Shown piece by piece: positions 33,341 through 41,974 of a stretch of 64,000 bases of DNA. Position 1 is the first letter of the stretch, and every line of letters starts with the position of its first letter. This DNA comes from Oceanirhabdus sp. W0125-5. Lineage in GTDB: Bacteria > Bacillota > Clostridia > Clostridiales > Clostridiaceae. The notes beneath the pieces were generated by a model, which saw nothing but the letters and a program-made list of their open reading frames with translations, made no database searches and was not told the DNA's origin. The DNA lies in assembly GCF_027938815.1 (NCBI RefSeq), contig NZ_CP115913.1, positions 5,242,001-5,306,000 on the forward strand, given 5' to 3'. The position numbers and the translations under genes were made by a program.

Positions 33341-34691
33341 TTTTATTTCCCCTTCCTAATGCTCGTAAAATCTCTCTATGCTTTTTCTCATCTAGTTTAT
33401 AAACCATAACAGGTACGAGTGCTAATAACAGCGCTGCTGCTGGTACAAGAGTTAGTATTCCATGTAATCCATTTATTGTTGATACCGTCTGTACTTCATT
33501 AGGAACATATTCTATGAATTTTAATAGAATCCCAAGTAAAATTCCTGCTAGTGCTCCTCCTGTTTTTGCAATAAAAGTCTGGGTCGACCAAATAACACCT
33601 TCCGCTCTAATCCCAGTTTTCAATTCCATATAATCTATTGTCTCAACCATCATAGATGGCAATAAAACCTCTGGTGCTCCGAATGTAATTGATACTATTG
33701 CATTTATTCCAATGAATATATAGATATTCTCATATCCCACAAAATATAATAGGATGAATCCTATAAATCTTAAAACTATAAAAATAATAAGAGCTCTCTT
33801 TTTTCCTAATCTGTTTCCTAATTTTAATGCTATGATAAAGCCAACTATCATAGGAAATACAAAGGATGCACTCAGGATTGGAACATATCCATCACTTCCA
33901 AGAACATATATACAATAATACATTACTGTTGCCATTATTATGCTATTCACAATTATAATAAGGACTTGAGCTGATAAAATTTTAAGAAGTGGAGTATTTT
34001 TTATTATTAAATTAATACTGTCCTTGAGAGTAACTTTTTTCTCCGAATAGGTCATACGTTCCTTCGTAAATAAAAACAACCCCATAAATCCTACAAATGC
34101 AATTACTCCATATAGTAGAGCTGTCATCCTGTATCCACTAGCCCCACCCCCAAATATCTTTATTAATGGAACAGTCACCAAAGAAACCAGAACTATCCCC
34201 AAAGGGGCCGCTGTTTTACCACATGTAATCAACCTATTTCTTTCTATCTGATTGGTTGACATAACAGATGTCATACTCCACATTGGAATATCCATTATTG
34301 TATATATCATCCCATATGCTATGTATGTTACATATGCCCACATCAGGTTTCCTATATTAAATGAAGGTGTTGAAAATAAAAGCACAATGATTATTAAAAG
34401 AGGAATCGGAGCATATAGAAAATACGGTCTGAATTTTCCCCATCTTGTTCTTGTCTGTTCAGTTAAAAAGCCCATCATAGGGTCATTTATTGCATCCCAT
34501 AATCTAGCTACAAAGAACAGTGTTCCTGCAGCAGTGGATGCAATTCCTAAATAATCTGTATAGAATATCATGATATATGCAACAACAAACCCACCTATCA
34601 TATTCTGCCCAAAAACTCCAAAGGAGAATGCGAAGTACTCCCTGAATTTCACCTTTCCATTACTATAAGCTAGATTTCCTTTCTCTTTCAT
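33333..34691 (-). CDS. GPH-family sugar:cation symporter (second paralogue)
   Basis: The 452-residue product has about twelve membrane helices and the GPH/MelB marks: FFVARLWDAINDPMMGFLTEQTRTRWGKFRPY near the N-terminus, with the conserved Asp and RWGKFRPY loop. It is about three quarters identical by eye to the symporter at 34836-36179. Its last five residues (GNKNG) extend beyond the paralogue's end and come from the end of repeat copy B, so insertion changed the C-terminus. GGGGGAATTAATT precedes ATG 34691. It has its own promoter with an inverted repeat like that of the GH1 operon. Confidence 0.92.
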   Translation of the reverse strand: MKEKGNLAYSNGKVKFREYFAFSFGVFGQNMIGGFVVAYIMIFYTDYLGIASTAAGTLFFVARLWDAINDPMMGFLTEQTRTRWGKFRPYFLYAPIPLLIIIVLLFSTPSFNIGNLMWAYVTYIAYGMIYTIMDIPMWSMTSVMSTNQIERNRLITCGKTAAPLGIVLVSLVTVPLIKIFGGGASGYRMTALLYGVIAFVGFMGLFLFTKERMTYSEKKVTLKDSINLIIKNTPLLKILSAQVLIIIVNSIIMATVMYYCIYVLGSDGYVPILSASFVFPMIVGFIIALKLGNRLGKKRALIIFIVLRFIGFILLYFVGYENIYIFIGINAIVSITFGAPEVLLPSMMVETIDYMELKTGIRAEGVIWSTQTFIAKTGGALAGILLGILLKFIEYVPNEVQTVSTINGLHGILTLVPAAALLLALVPVMVYKLDEKKHREILRALGRGNKNG

Positions 34692-34707
34692 AATTAATTC
34701 CCCCTTG

Positions 34708-34745
34708 GGAAACCATTTATTATTATCTCTAGTTTCCTTGTTATA
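34708..34745 (-). promoter_or_regulatory. Promoter -10 box and inverted repeat before the second symporter
   Basis: On the minus strand TATAAC (34740-34745) is followed by GGAAACT (34731-34737) and GGTTTCC (34708-34714), an inverted repeat covering the likely start of transcription. The same arrangement stands before the GH1 gene (37492-37527). Confidence 0.6.
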
Positions 34746-34794
34746 ATGATTACGTTATCTTTAACCTATTTATTCATTTATTATCAAAAAAACA

Positions 34795-34830
34795 AAATCA
34801 CCCCTAGGTTAATTTCTCTAGGGATGATTT
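34795..34830 (-). terminator. Terminator between the two symporter genes
   Basis: AAATCACCCCTAG and CTAGGGATGATTT form a stem with one mismatch; T-rich tract follows on the minus strand. It separates the GH1-symporter transcript from the second symporter. Confidence 0.7.
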
Positions 34831-34835
34831 ATTTT

Positions 34836-36179
34836 TTATCTTCCTAACTTCCTCAATATTTCTCTATATTTTTTTTCATCTAACTTATAAACTATTATAG
34901 GTATAAGTGTTAACAATACAGCAAGAGCTGGCACAAGTGTCAATATTCCGTGGAATCCCTTTATTGTAGATACCGTCTGTACTTCATTAGGGACATACTT
35001 TATGAATTTGAGCAGAATTCCCAGAATCACTCCTGATAATGCCGCACCTGCTTTAGCAATAAACGTTTGAGTAGACCATATTACCCCTTCCGCTCTAATC
35101 CCAGTTTTCAATTCCATATAATCTATGGTCTCAACCATCATCGATGGTAATAACACTTCTGGTGCTCCAAATGTAATGGATACAATTGTGTTTACTCCTA
35201 TAAATAAATAGATATTCTCATATCCTACAAAATATAATAGGATAAATCCCATAAATCTTATAACTAAAAATATTATTAGCGTCCTTTTCTTACCGAACTG
35301 CTCTCCTAACTTTGATGCAATAATAACTCCAATTATCATAGGAATTACAAAAGATGCACTAAGAAGTGGTACATAGCTATCACTGCCTAAAACATATATG
35401 CAGTAATACATAATCAAAGCCATTATCAAACTATCAACCAGTGTTACAAGAATCTGAGCTGATAGTATCTTAAGAAGTGGAGTATTTCTTATAATTAAAT
35501 TAATACTCTCCTTGAAAGTAACTTTATTCTCTGAATACTCTACTCGCTCCCTTGTAAATAAAAACAATCCCATGAAGCCTACAAATGCTATTGCTCCATA
35601 TAATAATGCAGTCAGCTTATATCCGATAGCACCTTCACCAAATAATTTCATTACTGGAACAGTAACTACTGAAACAAGAACTAAAGCTAAAGGAGCAGCT
35701 GTTTTCCCACATGTTATAAATTTATTTCTTTCCTTTTGATTTTTTGACATAACTGATGTCATACTCCACATAGGAATATCCATTACGGTATATATCATTC
35801 CATATGCTATATACGTCATGTAAGCCCAAAGTAGGTTGTCTATCTTAAATGTGGGTATGGTAAATGAAAGTACTATAACAATTAAAAGTGGAATTGGTGC
35901 AAAAAGAAAATATGGTCTAAATTTTCCCCACCTTGTTCTTGTCTGTTCCGTTAAGAATCCCATCATTGGATCATTTATTGCATCCCATAATCTAGCTACA
36001 AAAAACAAAGTTCCTGCTGCTGTTGAAGCTATTCCCAAATAATCTGTATAGAATATCATGATATATGCCACTATGAATCCATAGATTATATTTTGTCCAA
36101 AAACCCCAAATGAGAATGCACAATACTCGCTAAATTTCACTTTATCTTTACCATAAGCTAGATTATCTTCTATTTTCAT
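34836..36179 (-). CDS. GPH-family sugar:cation symporter (first paralogue)
   Basis: The 447-residue product has about twelve membrane helices and the same GPH signatures as its paralogue (RLWDAINDPMMGFLTEQTRT, WGKFRPYF). I chose ATG 36179 because GGAG lies 7 bases upstream; the GTG two codons earlier is too close. It overlaps the end of the GH1 gene by 17 bases, so glycosidase and transporter are translated together. It probably imports the glycoside or disaccharide that the GH1 enzyme cleaves, driven by H+ or Na+. Confidence 0.93.
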   Translation of the reverse strand: MKIEDNLAYGKDKVKFSEYCAFSFGVFGQNIIYGFIVAYIMIFYTDYLGIASTAAGTLFFVARLWDAINDPMMGFLTEQTRTRWGKFRPYFLFAPIPLLIVIVLSFTIPTFKIDNLLWAYMTYIAYGMIYTVMDIPMWSMTSVMSKNQKERNKFITCGKTAAPLALVLVSVVTVPVMKLFGEGAIGYKLTALLYGAIAFVGFMGLFLFTRERVEYSENKVTFKESINLIIRNTPLLKILSAQILVTLVDSLIMALIMYYCIYVLGSDSYVPLLSASFVIPMIIGVIIASKLGEQFGKKRTLIIFLVIRFMGFILLYFVGYENIYLFIGVNTIVSITFGAPEVLLPSMMVETIDYMELKTGIRAEGVIWSTQTFIAKAGAALSGVILGILLKFIKYVPNEVQTVSTIKGFHGILTLVPALAVLLTLIPIIVYKLDEKKYREILRKLGR

Positions 36180-37476
36180 TCTCACTCTCCACCTTTAAAT
36201 ATTTCTCTATCATTTCCTGAGTAACACCATTATTCTCAATTATCTCTCTATAAAATTCCCCTGATTTTCTTATCTTCCTTTCCATACTGCTGTAATCTAT
36301 CTCCACTAGCCCAAATCTTGGTGAGTACCCTAAATCCCATTCAAAATTATCCATAATTGACCAATGATAATATCTCTCTATAGGTATCCCCTTATCAAGG
36401 AGCTTACTTACTTCTCTAAGATGATCGAATATAAATTTTCCTCTAAACTTATCTTTGTGATCTGGTGTACCGTTTTCTGTTATCCATACAGGTAACCTGT
36501 ATTGATAATATAACTCTTCAATTCCTTTAGACAATCCTTCTGGGTATATCTCCCAACCTAAATCATTGTACTTAGAATTCTCAAAAACATATATCTCAGT
36601 AAAAAGCATGCTGATTTTTCTGCTAGATTTTACTCCATGCCTTGAATAATAGTTAATTCCAATATAATCACAATAGTCCCCTAGCTTAACACCCTTAACA
36701 AACAGTCCTAATGGAAACAGCAATTTTCCTTCAAACATTCCCTTAAGGAAAATTTCATGAAAATTTCTTTTAACTATTTTCTTTGCAATTCTAGTTCCAG
36801 TTTTATTATCTTTACTATCAAAATAAGCATAGTGTAACACCACACCAACCTTTGCCTTTGGAATAACCTCATGTATCTTCTTATATGCAAGTATATGCCC
36901 TTTTATAAGATTACCTGCTCCTTTAAAATAATCAATAGTACTTGTCTTTCCTGGAGGGAAATTTCCTTCAAGACTTCTTCCCTGAAGATACACATTAGGC
37001 TCATTAATTGTAGCCCAATCCTCTACCAAGTCCTTAAGATTCTCCACTACATACTCAGTAAATTTTTCAAATATCTCAGGTGATTTTTTATTATTCCAAG
37101 AACCCATATCCTCAAACCATATAGGCTCACTGAAATGATGCAGGGTAACCAATGGGATTATTCCAGCATCTATTAACAGCTGAATTTCTTCTCTATATCT
37201 ATCCATAGCCACCTTGTTAAACTGCCCCTGTACAGGTTCAATCCTTGCCCACTCAACACTCATTCTGTAAGTTTCCTGTTTAAGTTCTTTAATTAATTCT
37301 ATATCTTCTTTAAACAATCTCCAATGATCACATCCACCTATACTGCTTTCCCCATTAGCTATCTTACCTCTTTCAGACCATCGATACCAATTATTATTCT
37401 TATCTCCCCCTTCAATTTGTACTGATGCTGTTGCAGATCCTAGAAGTATATCCTTACTAAACGAAAATCCTTTCAA
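36163..37476 (-). CDS. Glycoside hydrolase family 1 (beta-glucosidase/beta-galactosidase type)
   Basis: The 437-residue product carries the GH1 signatures: GSATASVQIEGG near the start, acid/base Glu159 in TINEPN and nucleophile Glu334 in ITENGTPD, plus YHWSIMDNFEWDLGYSPRFGLV. It has no signal peptide, so it acts on imported, possibly unphosphorylated, beta-glycosides. The start is TTG 37476, 7 bases after GGGGG. It is first in an operon with a GPH symporter; since the partner is not a PTS, the substrate is likely not phosphorylated. A TetR gene is divergent. Confidence 0.94.
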   Translation of the reverse strand: MKGFSFSKDILLGSATASVQIEGGDKNNNWYRWSERGKIANGESSIGGCDHWRLFKEDIELIKELKQETYRMSVEWARIEPVQGQFNKVAMDRYREEIQLLIDAGIIPLVTLHHFSEPIWFEDMGSWNNKKSPEIFEKFTEYVVENLKDLVEDWATINEPNVYLQGRSLEGNFPPGKTSTIDYFKGAGNLIKGHILAYKKIHEVIPKAKVGVVLHYAYFDSKDNKTGTRIAKKIVKRNFHEIFLKGMFEGKLLFPLGLFVKGVKLGDYCDYIGINYYSRHGVKSSRKISMLFTEIYVFENSKYNDLGWEIYPEGLSKGIEELYYQYRLPVWITENGTPDHKDKFRGKFIFDHLREVSKLLDKGIPIERYYHWSIMDNFEWDLGYSPRFGLVEIDYSSMERKIRKSGEFYREIIENNGVTQEMIEKYLKVESENENRR

Positions 37477-37491
37477 TTTAATTCCCCCTTA

Positions 37492-37550
37492 GGAAACTAT
37501 TTTATTTTTTTAAGTTTCCCTGTTATAATAATTATATACTTTTATCTCAA
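37492..37550 (-). promoter_or_regulatory. Promoter of the GH1 operon with overlapping inverted repeat
   Basis: On the minus strand TTGAGA (37545-37550), 17 bases, TATAAC (37522-37527), then the inverted repeat GGAAACT (37513-37519) / AGTTTCC (37492-37498). The repeat overlaps the start of transcription, good for a repressor, probably the divergent TetR protein. The same repeat stands before the second symporter, but with arms two bases farther apart. Confidence 0.65.
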
Positions 37551-37637
37551 TATATTCAATATTTTACCAATTAAGTATATTATAAAAATTTTTATTAATT
37601 GTTATAAACAGATGAATAAAATTAAAGGAGTTTCACT

Positions 37638-38192
37638 ATGGATATAAAAGAAAAGATAATCAAAACAGCTCTTGAACTATTTAATGATAAGGGAATCAAA
37701 TTCTCTATGGATTCCCTAGCAAAAAAATTAAATATGGCAAAAAAGACTATATATGCTAACTTCCCATCAAAGGATGACCTTGCAGTGGAAATGATACATT
37801 CAATATTTAAAAACATTAAAGATCAAGAAAAGAATATAATGGAAAGCGATATTCCTATAATTGATAAATTAAAAAAAGTGCTAACATTGCTCCCAGATAA
37901 TATTAATAATTTCAACTATGGAAGACTATATGAACTAAGAGCCATGCGCCCTGATTTATATGTATTTGTTGATAATCATTTCAAAGCTGATTGGGAAAAT
38001 ACTACATTCCTTTTCAATCAAGCAATCTCTCAAAAAGTAATTCGTGAATTTGATATGAAAGTTATGAGAAATATTTTAATAGGAATCTACCAAAGTATTT
38101 TTGATCCATACTCCCCTATAGAAAATTATGGCGATTACAAACGTACACTTGTGGATATGATAGACCTTGTTTTGAGAGGAGTAATAATTTAA
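37638..38192 (+). CDS. TetR/AcrR-family transcriptional regulator
   Basis: The 184-residue product has the N-terminal TetR helix-turn-helix (IIKTALELFNDKGIKFSMDSLAKKLNMAKKTIYANFPSKDDL) and a helical ligand-binding domain. AAAGGAGTTTCACT precedes the ATG. It is divergent from the GH1 operon and the most likely regulator of both glycoside-uptake transcripts. Confidence 0.93.
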   Translation: MDIKEKIIKTALELFNDKGIKFSMDSLAKKLNMAKKTIYANFPSKDDLAVEMIHSIFKNIKDQEKNIMESDIPIIDKLKKVLTLLPDNINNFNYGRLYELRAMRPDLYVFVDNHFKADWENTTFLFNQAISQKVIREFDMKVMRNILIGIYQSIFDPYSPIENYGDYKRTLVDMIDLVLRGVII

Positions 38193-38220
38193 AGAGCCGC
38201 AGCTAAAAACTGCGGCTCTT
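38192..38220. terminator. Bidirectional terminator after the TetR gene
   Basis: AAGAGCCGCAG and CTGCGGCTCTT form a perfect GC-rich 11-bp stem with loop CTAAAAA-type, between convergent genes. Confidence 0.85.
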
Positions 38221-38237
38221 ATCATTTCTATATTTCA

Positions 38238-39671
38238 TTACTTATACACTGGAATTTCAAATTTTAAAATTGCTGATGGTAGCTTGTCCAACACATCTTT
38301 AAGTCTTTTAGTTTGATTATAACTCCAACGTATATCTGTAGAATATTGATGCCATATTACATCTTTATTCCATCTCATTTCATATAAAGTATTTTGATTA
38401 TATTTTCTACTATTAATATAATTTTCCCCTATCCATTTTACTCCTTCTATAATAGCTTCCTCTGGAGTAAACCAACCTTGTTTATACGCATATTCTGAAC
38501 CATATTTATTTGGATTAGAATCTACAGCACGTATACCATACATATTATAAACTGTTTTAGGAGTAACGTTATTTCCATCTACTTGATTTACTTTAACCCC
38601 TTGAGCCAAAACAGATTTTCCATGACCCGTTTCCAGAATCGCATGAGCTATAACATATGCAGGATTAACATTATATTTTTTAGATCCCTTTAATATAGCT
38701 TCACCCATTCCTTCTAAAGTGCCTTTGCCTTTAAGAATTTTATTAATATCATCTACCTGTATTCCTTCGATATAATTTAATGTTAAAAATTGATAAATAT
38801 TCTCATTATTCATAGCATTTTGAGGATCCATATAATGTTTAATTTGACTTCTAGATGCTTTAACCCATACACCATTCTTTTGATAAACAGAACTTTTTTT
38901 ATTGTACTGTTGATCTACAAATTTATCTAAGGTTATATTATATTTATCATAAGTAATTATTTTATTAGTTGTTTTAAAAGAGAATTCTTTTTTTTCATTT
39001 GATGATGTTATAACTATTTTATATGAACCTACACGATCAATTTTATATTGAACTGATGAAGTATTATTCTTACTATATTCTAACTTGTTACCTTTATATA
39101 ATTTAAAATTAAATCTTGAATCATTAAGTTTAACTAATAAATTTTTGCCAATAACATACTCCTTATTAGTAGAAGTATTTATCGTCTTATTATCGTACTT
39201 TACTGATAAATTCTCCAGAATATTCTCCTGCCTTATAGTATCTTCCTTGGAAGAATTCGACCCTTCATCTTCATTGCTTTCATTTGATTCATTTTTATTC
39301 ATTTCATCTTCTTTTGATTCAATAGTGAAATAATACTTATAGGATTCACTTAATGATTGCTTGTCCATTGACTGCATCTTTTTGTCTACATTTATTATGT
39401 ATGTAGTATCGTACATATACCCTTCTTCTGGTGGATGAATAATTATTTTATTTTTATTTGTAGTAACCTTAACTTTGACATTTCTCCCATTAACATATGT
39501 TACATATACATTTTCAATTTGATTAGAATCAAAATCCTTATTGAAAGTGATTGTCCACTTTTTATGTTTACTCACATTATCAGCCAATTTAATATTTTTT
39601 GCATAAACAGATTGTGAAATTGAAATTAACAATAATAACATAATAACTATTTTCGTCTTTAAGTATCTCAT
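38238..39671 (-). CDS. Secreted cell-wall N-acetylglucosaminidase (GH73-type)
   Basis: The 477-residue product has a signal peptide (MRYLKTKIVIMLLLLISISQ, about 1-24) and an Ig-like domain resembling SbsA/Big-type modules (about 30-115). A Ser/Asn/Glu-rich linker (120-145) and a beta domain follow, then a C-terminal glucosaminidase domain from about 310. The catalytic Glu lies in AHAILETGHGKSVLA, followed by VYNMYGIRAVDSNP and TPEEAIIEGVKWI. GH73 enzymes cut the glycan strands of peptidoglycan, for growth, cell separation or motility. AGGGGATTACC precedes ATG 39671. Confidence 0.9.
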   Translation of the reverse strand: MRYLKTKIVIMLLLLISISQSVYAKNIKLADNVSKHKKWTITFNKDFDSNQIENVYVTYVNGRNVKVKVTTNKNKIIIHPPEEGYMYDTTYIINVDKKMQSMDKQSLSESYKYYFTIESKEDEMNKNESNESNEDEGSNSSKEDTIRQENILENLSVKYDNKTINTSTNKEYVIGKNLLVKLNDSRFNFKLYKGNKLEYSKNNTSSVQYKIDRVGSYKIVITSSNEKKEFSFKTTNKIITYDKYNITLDKFVDQQYNKKSSVYQKNGVWVKASRSQIKHYMDPQNAMNNENIYQFLTLNYIEGIQVDDINKILKGKGTLEGMGEAILKGSKKYNVNPAYVIAHAILETGHGKSVLAQGVKVNQVDGNNVTPKTVYNMYGIRAVDSNPNKYGSEYAYKQGWFTPEEAIIEGVKWIGENYINSRKYNQNTLYEMRWNKDVIWHQYSTDIRWSYNQTKRLKDVLDKLPSAILKFEIPVYK

Positions 39672-39872
39672 GGTAATCCCCTTTTTTTCAATTAGTTATA
39701 ATTAAATAATATATTGTATTAAAAGAATTGTCAAAAAAAATTAAATAAAATTTAAAATTCTCGAAATTCATCGTTTCTCATATACTTTTTAATGATACTT
39801 TGATTATAATTTCCTGAAATACCATTAGAACATATTATTCTTCAACATTCTCGACAAAATCCTTAATATACT

Positions 39873-39908
39873 AAAAAAAGTGCATAAGCTCAACTAAAGC
39901 TCATACAC
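39873..39908 (-). terminator. Intrinsic terminator of the AraC gene
   Basis: GTGCATAAGCT and AGCTCATACAC form a stem with mismatches or G-U pairs; T7 follows on the minus strand. Confidence 0.7.
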
Positions 39909-39918
39909 TCTACTTCTA

Positions 39919-40863
39919 TTACATTCCTTTAATAGGCACATATAATCTATACCCAATAATTTCAGGATTATGCATCTGATAAATCATTGCTCCCTTATCA
40001 TGTTCACACCCACAAGCTCCAAAATCATAGTTTTCCATAGCATTTTCTACGGCTTCACATGCTGAATGTCCTATATGTTCATAATCAAATACAGGATGTG
40101 AGAAAATAATATATTCTCTTTCAGGTACATCAGTGCATATCATCTGTTTAGGCAATTCACCATCATAATCTAAGGGTATTCGAATACCATATAAGTACCC
40201 TTTTTTCCCAGATTCATCATAGAACCATCCACCAATTTGCCCATCAAATTCTCCTACTCTACCTGATACTGTATCAATCTTACCTTTTATACTTTCTAAT
40301 AATCCACAAATTGTGTTACAATCCTGTCCTGGTATCTTCTCCTGCAATTTCCAAAATGAAAAGTAATTATCAGCACCAATATTCATAATATACACCAGTT
40401 TATGAGCTGGCAAAGTAACTCTTGCAATAATAACTTCTTGTAATTCTGTTTTTTTCATTGAAATCTCTCCTATACCTAAATAGTATGGATCAAATGTGTT
40501 TTGTTTTGACTGAAGAACAAGTGGTACATTCATCTTCCTATATTCATTTGGAGTTATTCCATATTCACTTTTAAAAGACCTTGTGTATGCCTCCTGAGAT
40601 GAAAACCCATGCTTAACAGCAATATCAATTATTCGACTTTCCGTATCCCTCAGTTCAATGACACTATAAGCAAGTCTTCGTAATCTAACATAATTACGAA
40701 AAGTCATCCCTGTAAGATTCTTAAACTTCTTTGTTACATGATATTGTGAGTACCCTAATCTTTCTGCCAAGTATGTTAGTGTCATTTCTTCATTAAAATC
40801 TTTTACTAATTGCCCTTCAATTATATTCACCATATTTTGTATTGTTCTATGCCACTCAAACAC
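39919..40863 (-). CDS. AraC-family regulator with GyrI-like effector domain
   Basis: The 314-residue product has a double AraC helix-turn-helix (about 20-112; LTYLAERLGYSQYHVTKKFK and IAVKHGFSSQEAYTRSFKSEYGITP) and a C-terminal GyrI-like domain (VIIARVTLPAHKLVYIMNIG to GYRLYVPI). This is the same architecture as 11623-12495. GTG 40863 follows AAGGTGGGG. Target and inducer unknown. Confidence 0.92.
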   Translation of the reverse strand: MFEWHRTIQNMVNIIEGQLVKDFNEEMTLTYLAERLGYSQYHVTKKFKNLTGMTFRNYVRLRRLAYSVIELRDTESRIIDIAVKHGFSSQEAYTRSFKSEYGITPNEYRKMNVPLVLQSKQNTFDPYYLGIGEISMKKTELQEVIIARVTLPAHKLVYIMNIGADNYFSFWKLQEKIPGQDCNTICGLLESIKGKIDTVSGRVGEFDGQIGGWFYDESGKKGYLYGIRIPLDYDGELPKQMICTDVPEREYIIFSHPVFDYEHIGHSACEAVENAMENYDFGACGCEHDKGAMIYQMHNPEIIGYRLYVPIKGM

Positions 40864-40936
40864 CTTATCCCCACCTTATAGGTCTATTATAATTAGATTT
40901 CTTATATATATTTTGATTTGAGTTGTTCAATTAAAA

Positions 40937-40980
40937 ACCTTATATGGAATATTTAACAATATTCCATATAAGGTTATTTT
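40937..40980. terminator. Strong palindromic hairpin upstream of the AraC gene
   Basis: AACCTTATATGGAATAT and ATATTCCATATAAGGTT form a perfect 17-bp stem; TATTTT follows on the plus strand, but no plus-strand gene ends here, so it may be part of the neighbouring repeat region. Confidence 0.55.
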
Positions 40981-40988
40981 ATCATATG

Positions 40989-41088
40989 TAGAGATTCCAT
41001 AGTGAAACTTTATTTATACTTAATCAAAATCGAAGTGTTTCTATGAGTTTTAAGTATGTATAAGTTTATTTATCACTCGGAATCTCTA
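40989..41088. repeat. Short palindromic dispersed repeat, copy 2
   Basis: TAGAGATTCC at the left end and GGAATCTCTA at the right end are perfect inverted copies; the inner arms (GTGAAACTTTATTTATACTT and its imperfect inverse) extend the stem to nearly 40 bp. Copy 1 lies at 5037-5141 with the same size and ends. Confidence 0.72.
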
Positions 41089-41094
41089 AATTTT

Positions 41095-41283
41095 CTATTT
41101 GATATTTTTTTCTTTTAGAATTACAGTGGAAATAAATGAAATTATAATGGATAATACAATTAAAATTATTAACCATACCTTTGACATCATTGGAATTATG
41201 TCAAAGTTCATAAGCGCAATAACTATGATCATCACTAAAGCATAAATTATGAATATTACTTTAAGAATTTTTTCTTTATTCAT
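41095..41283 (-). CDS. Small two-helix membrane protein, unknown
   Basis: From ATG 41283, preceded by TTGGAGGGTTCT, the 62-residue product has two hydrophobic helices (about 5-24 and 33-54) joined by NFDIIPMMSKVW, ending in a basic tail KEKNIK. No family recognised. Confidence 0.65.
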   Translation of the reverse strand: MNKEKILKVIFIIYALVMIIVIALMNFDIIPMMSKVWLIILIVLSIIISFISTVILKEKNIK

Positions 41284-41379
41284 AGAACCCTCCAAAATAT
41301 AATATTAGTATGTAATTTGACGGTTTCTTTACTAAATATATATTTTTTCTTTTCAGGTTTTATGATACTATATCTTAAT

Positions 41380-41775
41380 TTAAGAATTTACGCATTTACT
41401 CATCTCATGTTTAATTATCTCAGACATTCTTCCAATGTCATTCTTAAGCTCTCCAATTGTTATACCTTCGGTTATATAATCAAATTCTTTTCTATAAGAA
41501 AAAGCTATTTGAATCATCTTTCTCACATCTTTCAAGATTTGCTTTTTATCTGTAATCTCTGGTTCATATGTGAAAATAACATCTCCTGTTAAATAGCTAA
41601 ATTCTACAGATGTAACTCCCTTAATAATCAGGAAAACTGAAGTTAAAGTATCATCTTTAATATGATATTCTTCTGGTATTTTCTTTATTATAGGTACATT
41701 AATTCTTAATCTTCCTGTAACACTCTCTATCACCTTTATCTTAATAGCAAAATCTACAACCTTTTGAAGTATCAT
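41380..41775 (-). CDS. HMA2-like domain protein, metal-ligand cysteines absent
   Basis: The 131-residue product begins with a strand-helix pattern IKVIESVTGRLRINVPIIKK, followed by LTSVFLIIKGVTSVEFSYLTGDVIFTYEPE, which resembles HMA2-type (heavy-metal-associated-like) domains near metal-transport or surface genes. It has no CxxC motif, so metal binding is doubtful. A helical C-terminus follows. AGGGGAGAGGTAAA precedes ATG 41775. Family assignment is tentative. Confidence 0.6.
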   Translation of the reverse strand: MILQKVVDFAIKIKVIESVTGRLRINVPIIKKIPEEYHIKDDTLTSVFLIIKGVTSVEFSYLTGDVIFTYEPEITDKKQILKDVRKMIQIAFSYRKEFDYITEGITIGELKNDIGRMSEIIKHEMSKCVNS

Positions 41776-41974
41776 TTTACCTCTCCCCTTAGAAATTATA
41801 TACCCACCAAATTAATATATATGCTGCTTGCATTACTTTTATACTATTGAATTTACTAAATTTTGTATTTAACTCAATTATTATTTACTTATAAAGACAT
41901 CTCGACAATATTCGATAAATAAATTAAGTGGTCAATGTATAAATTTAACTTTAATTGAAAATGGGAGGTTACAA

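Noticed and set aside
41380..41775. Copper chaperone call
   Set aside because: The HMA-like domain lacks the CxxC metal-binding motif.
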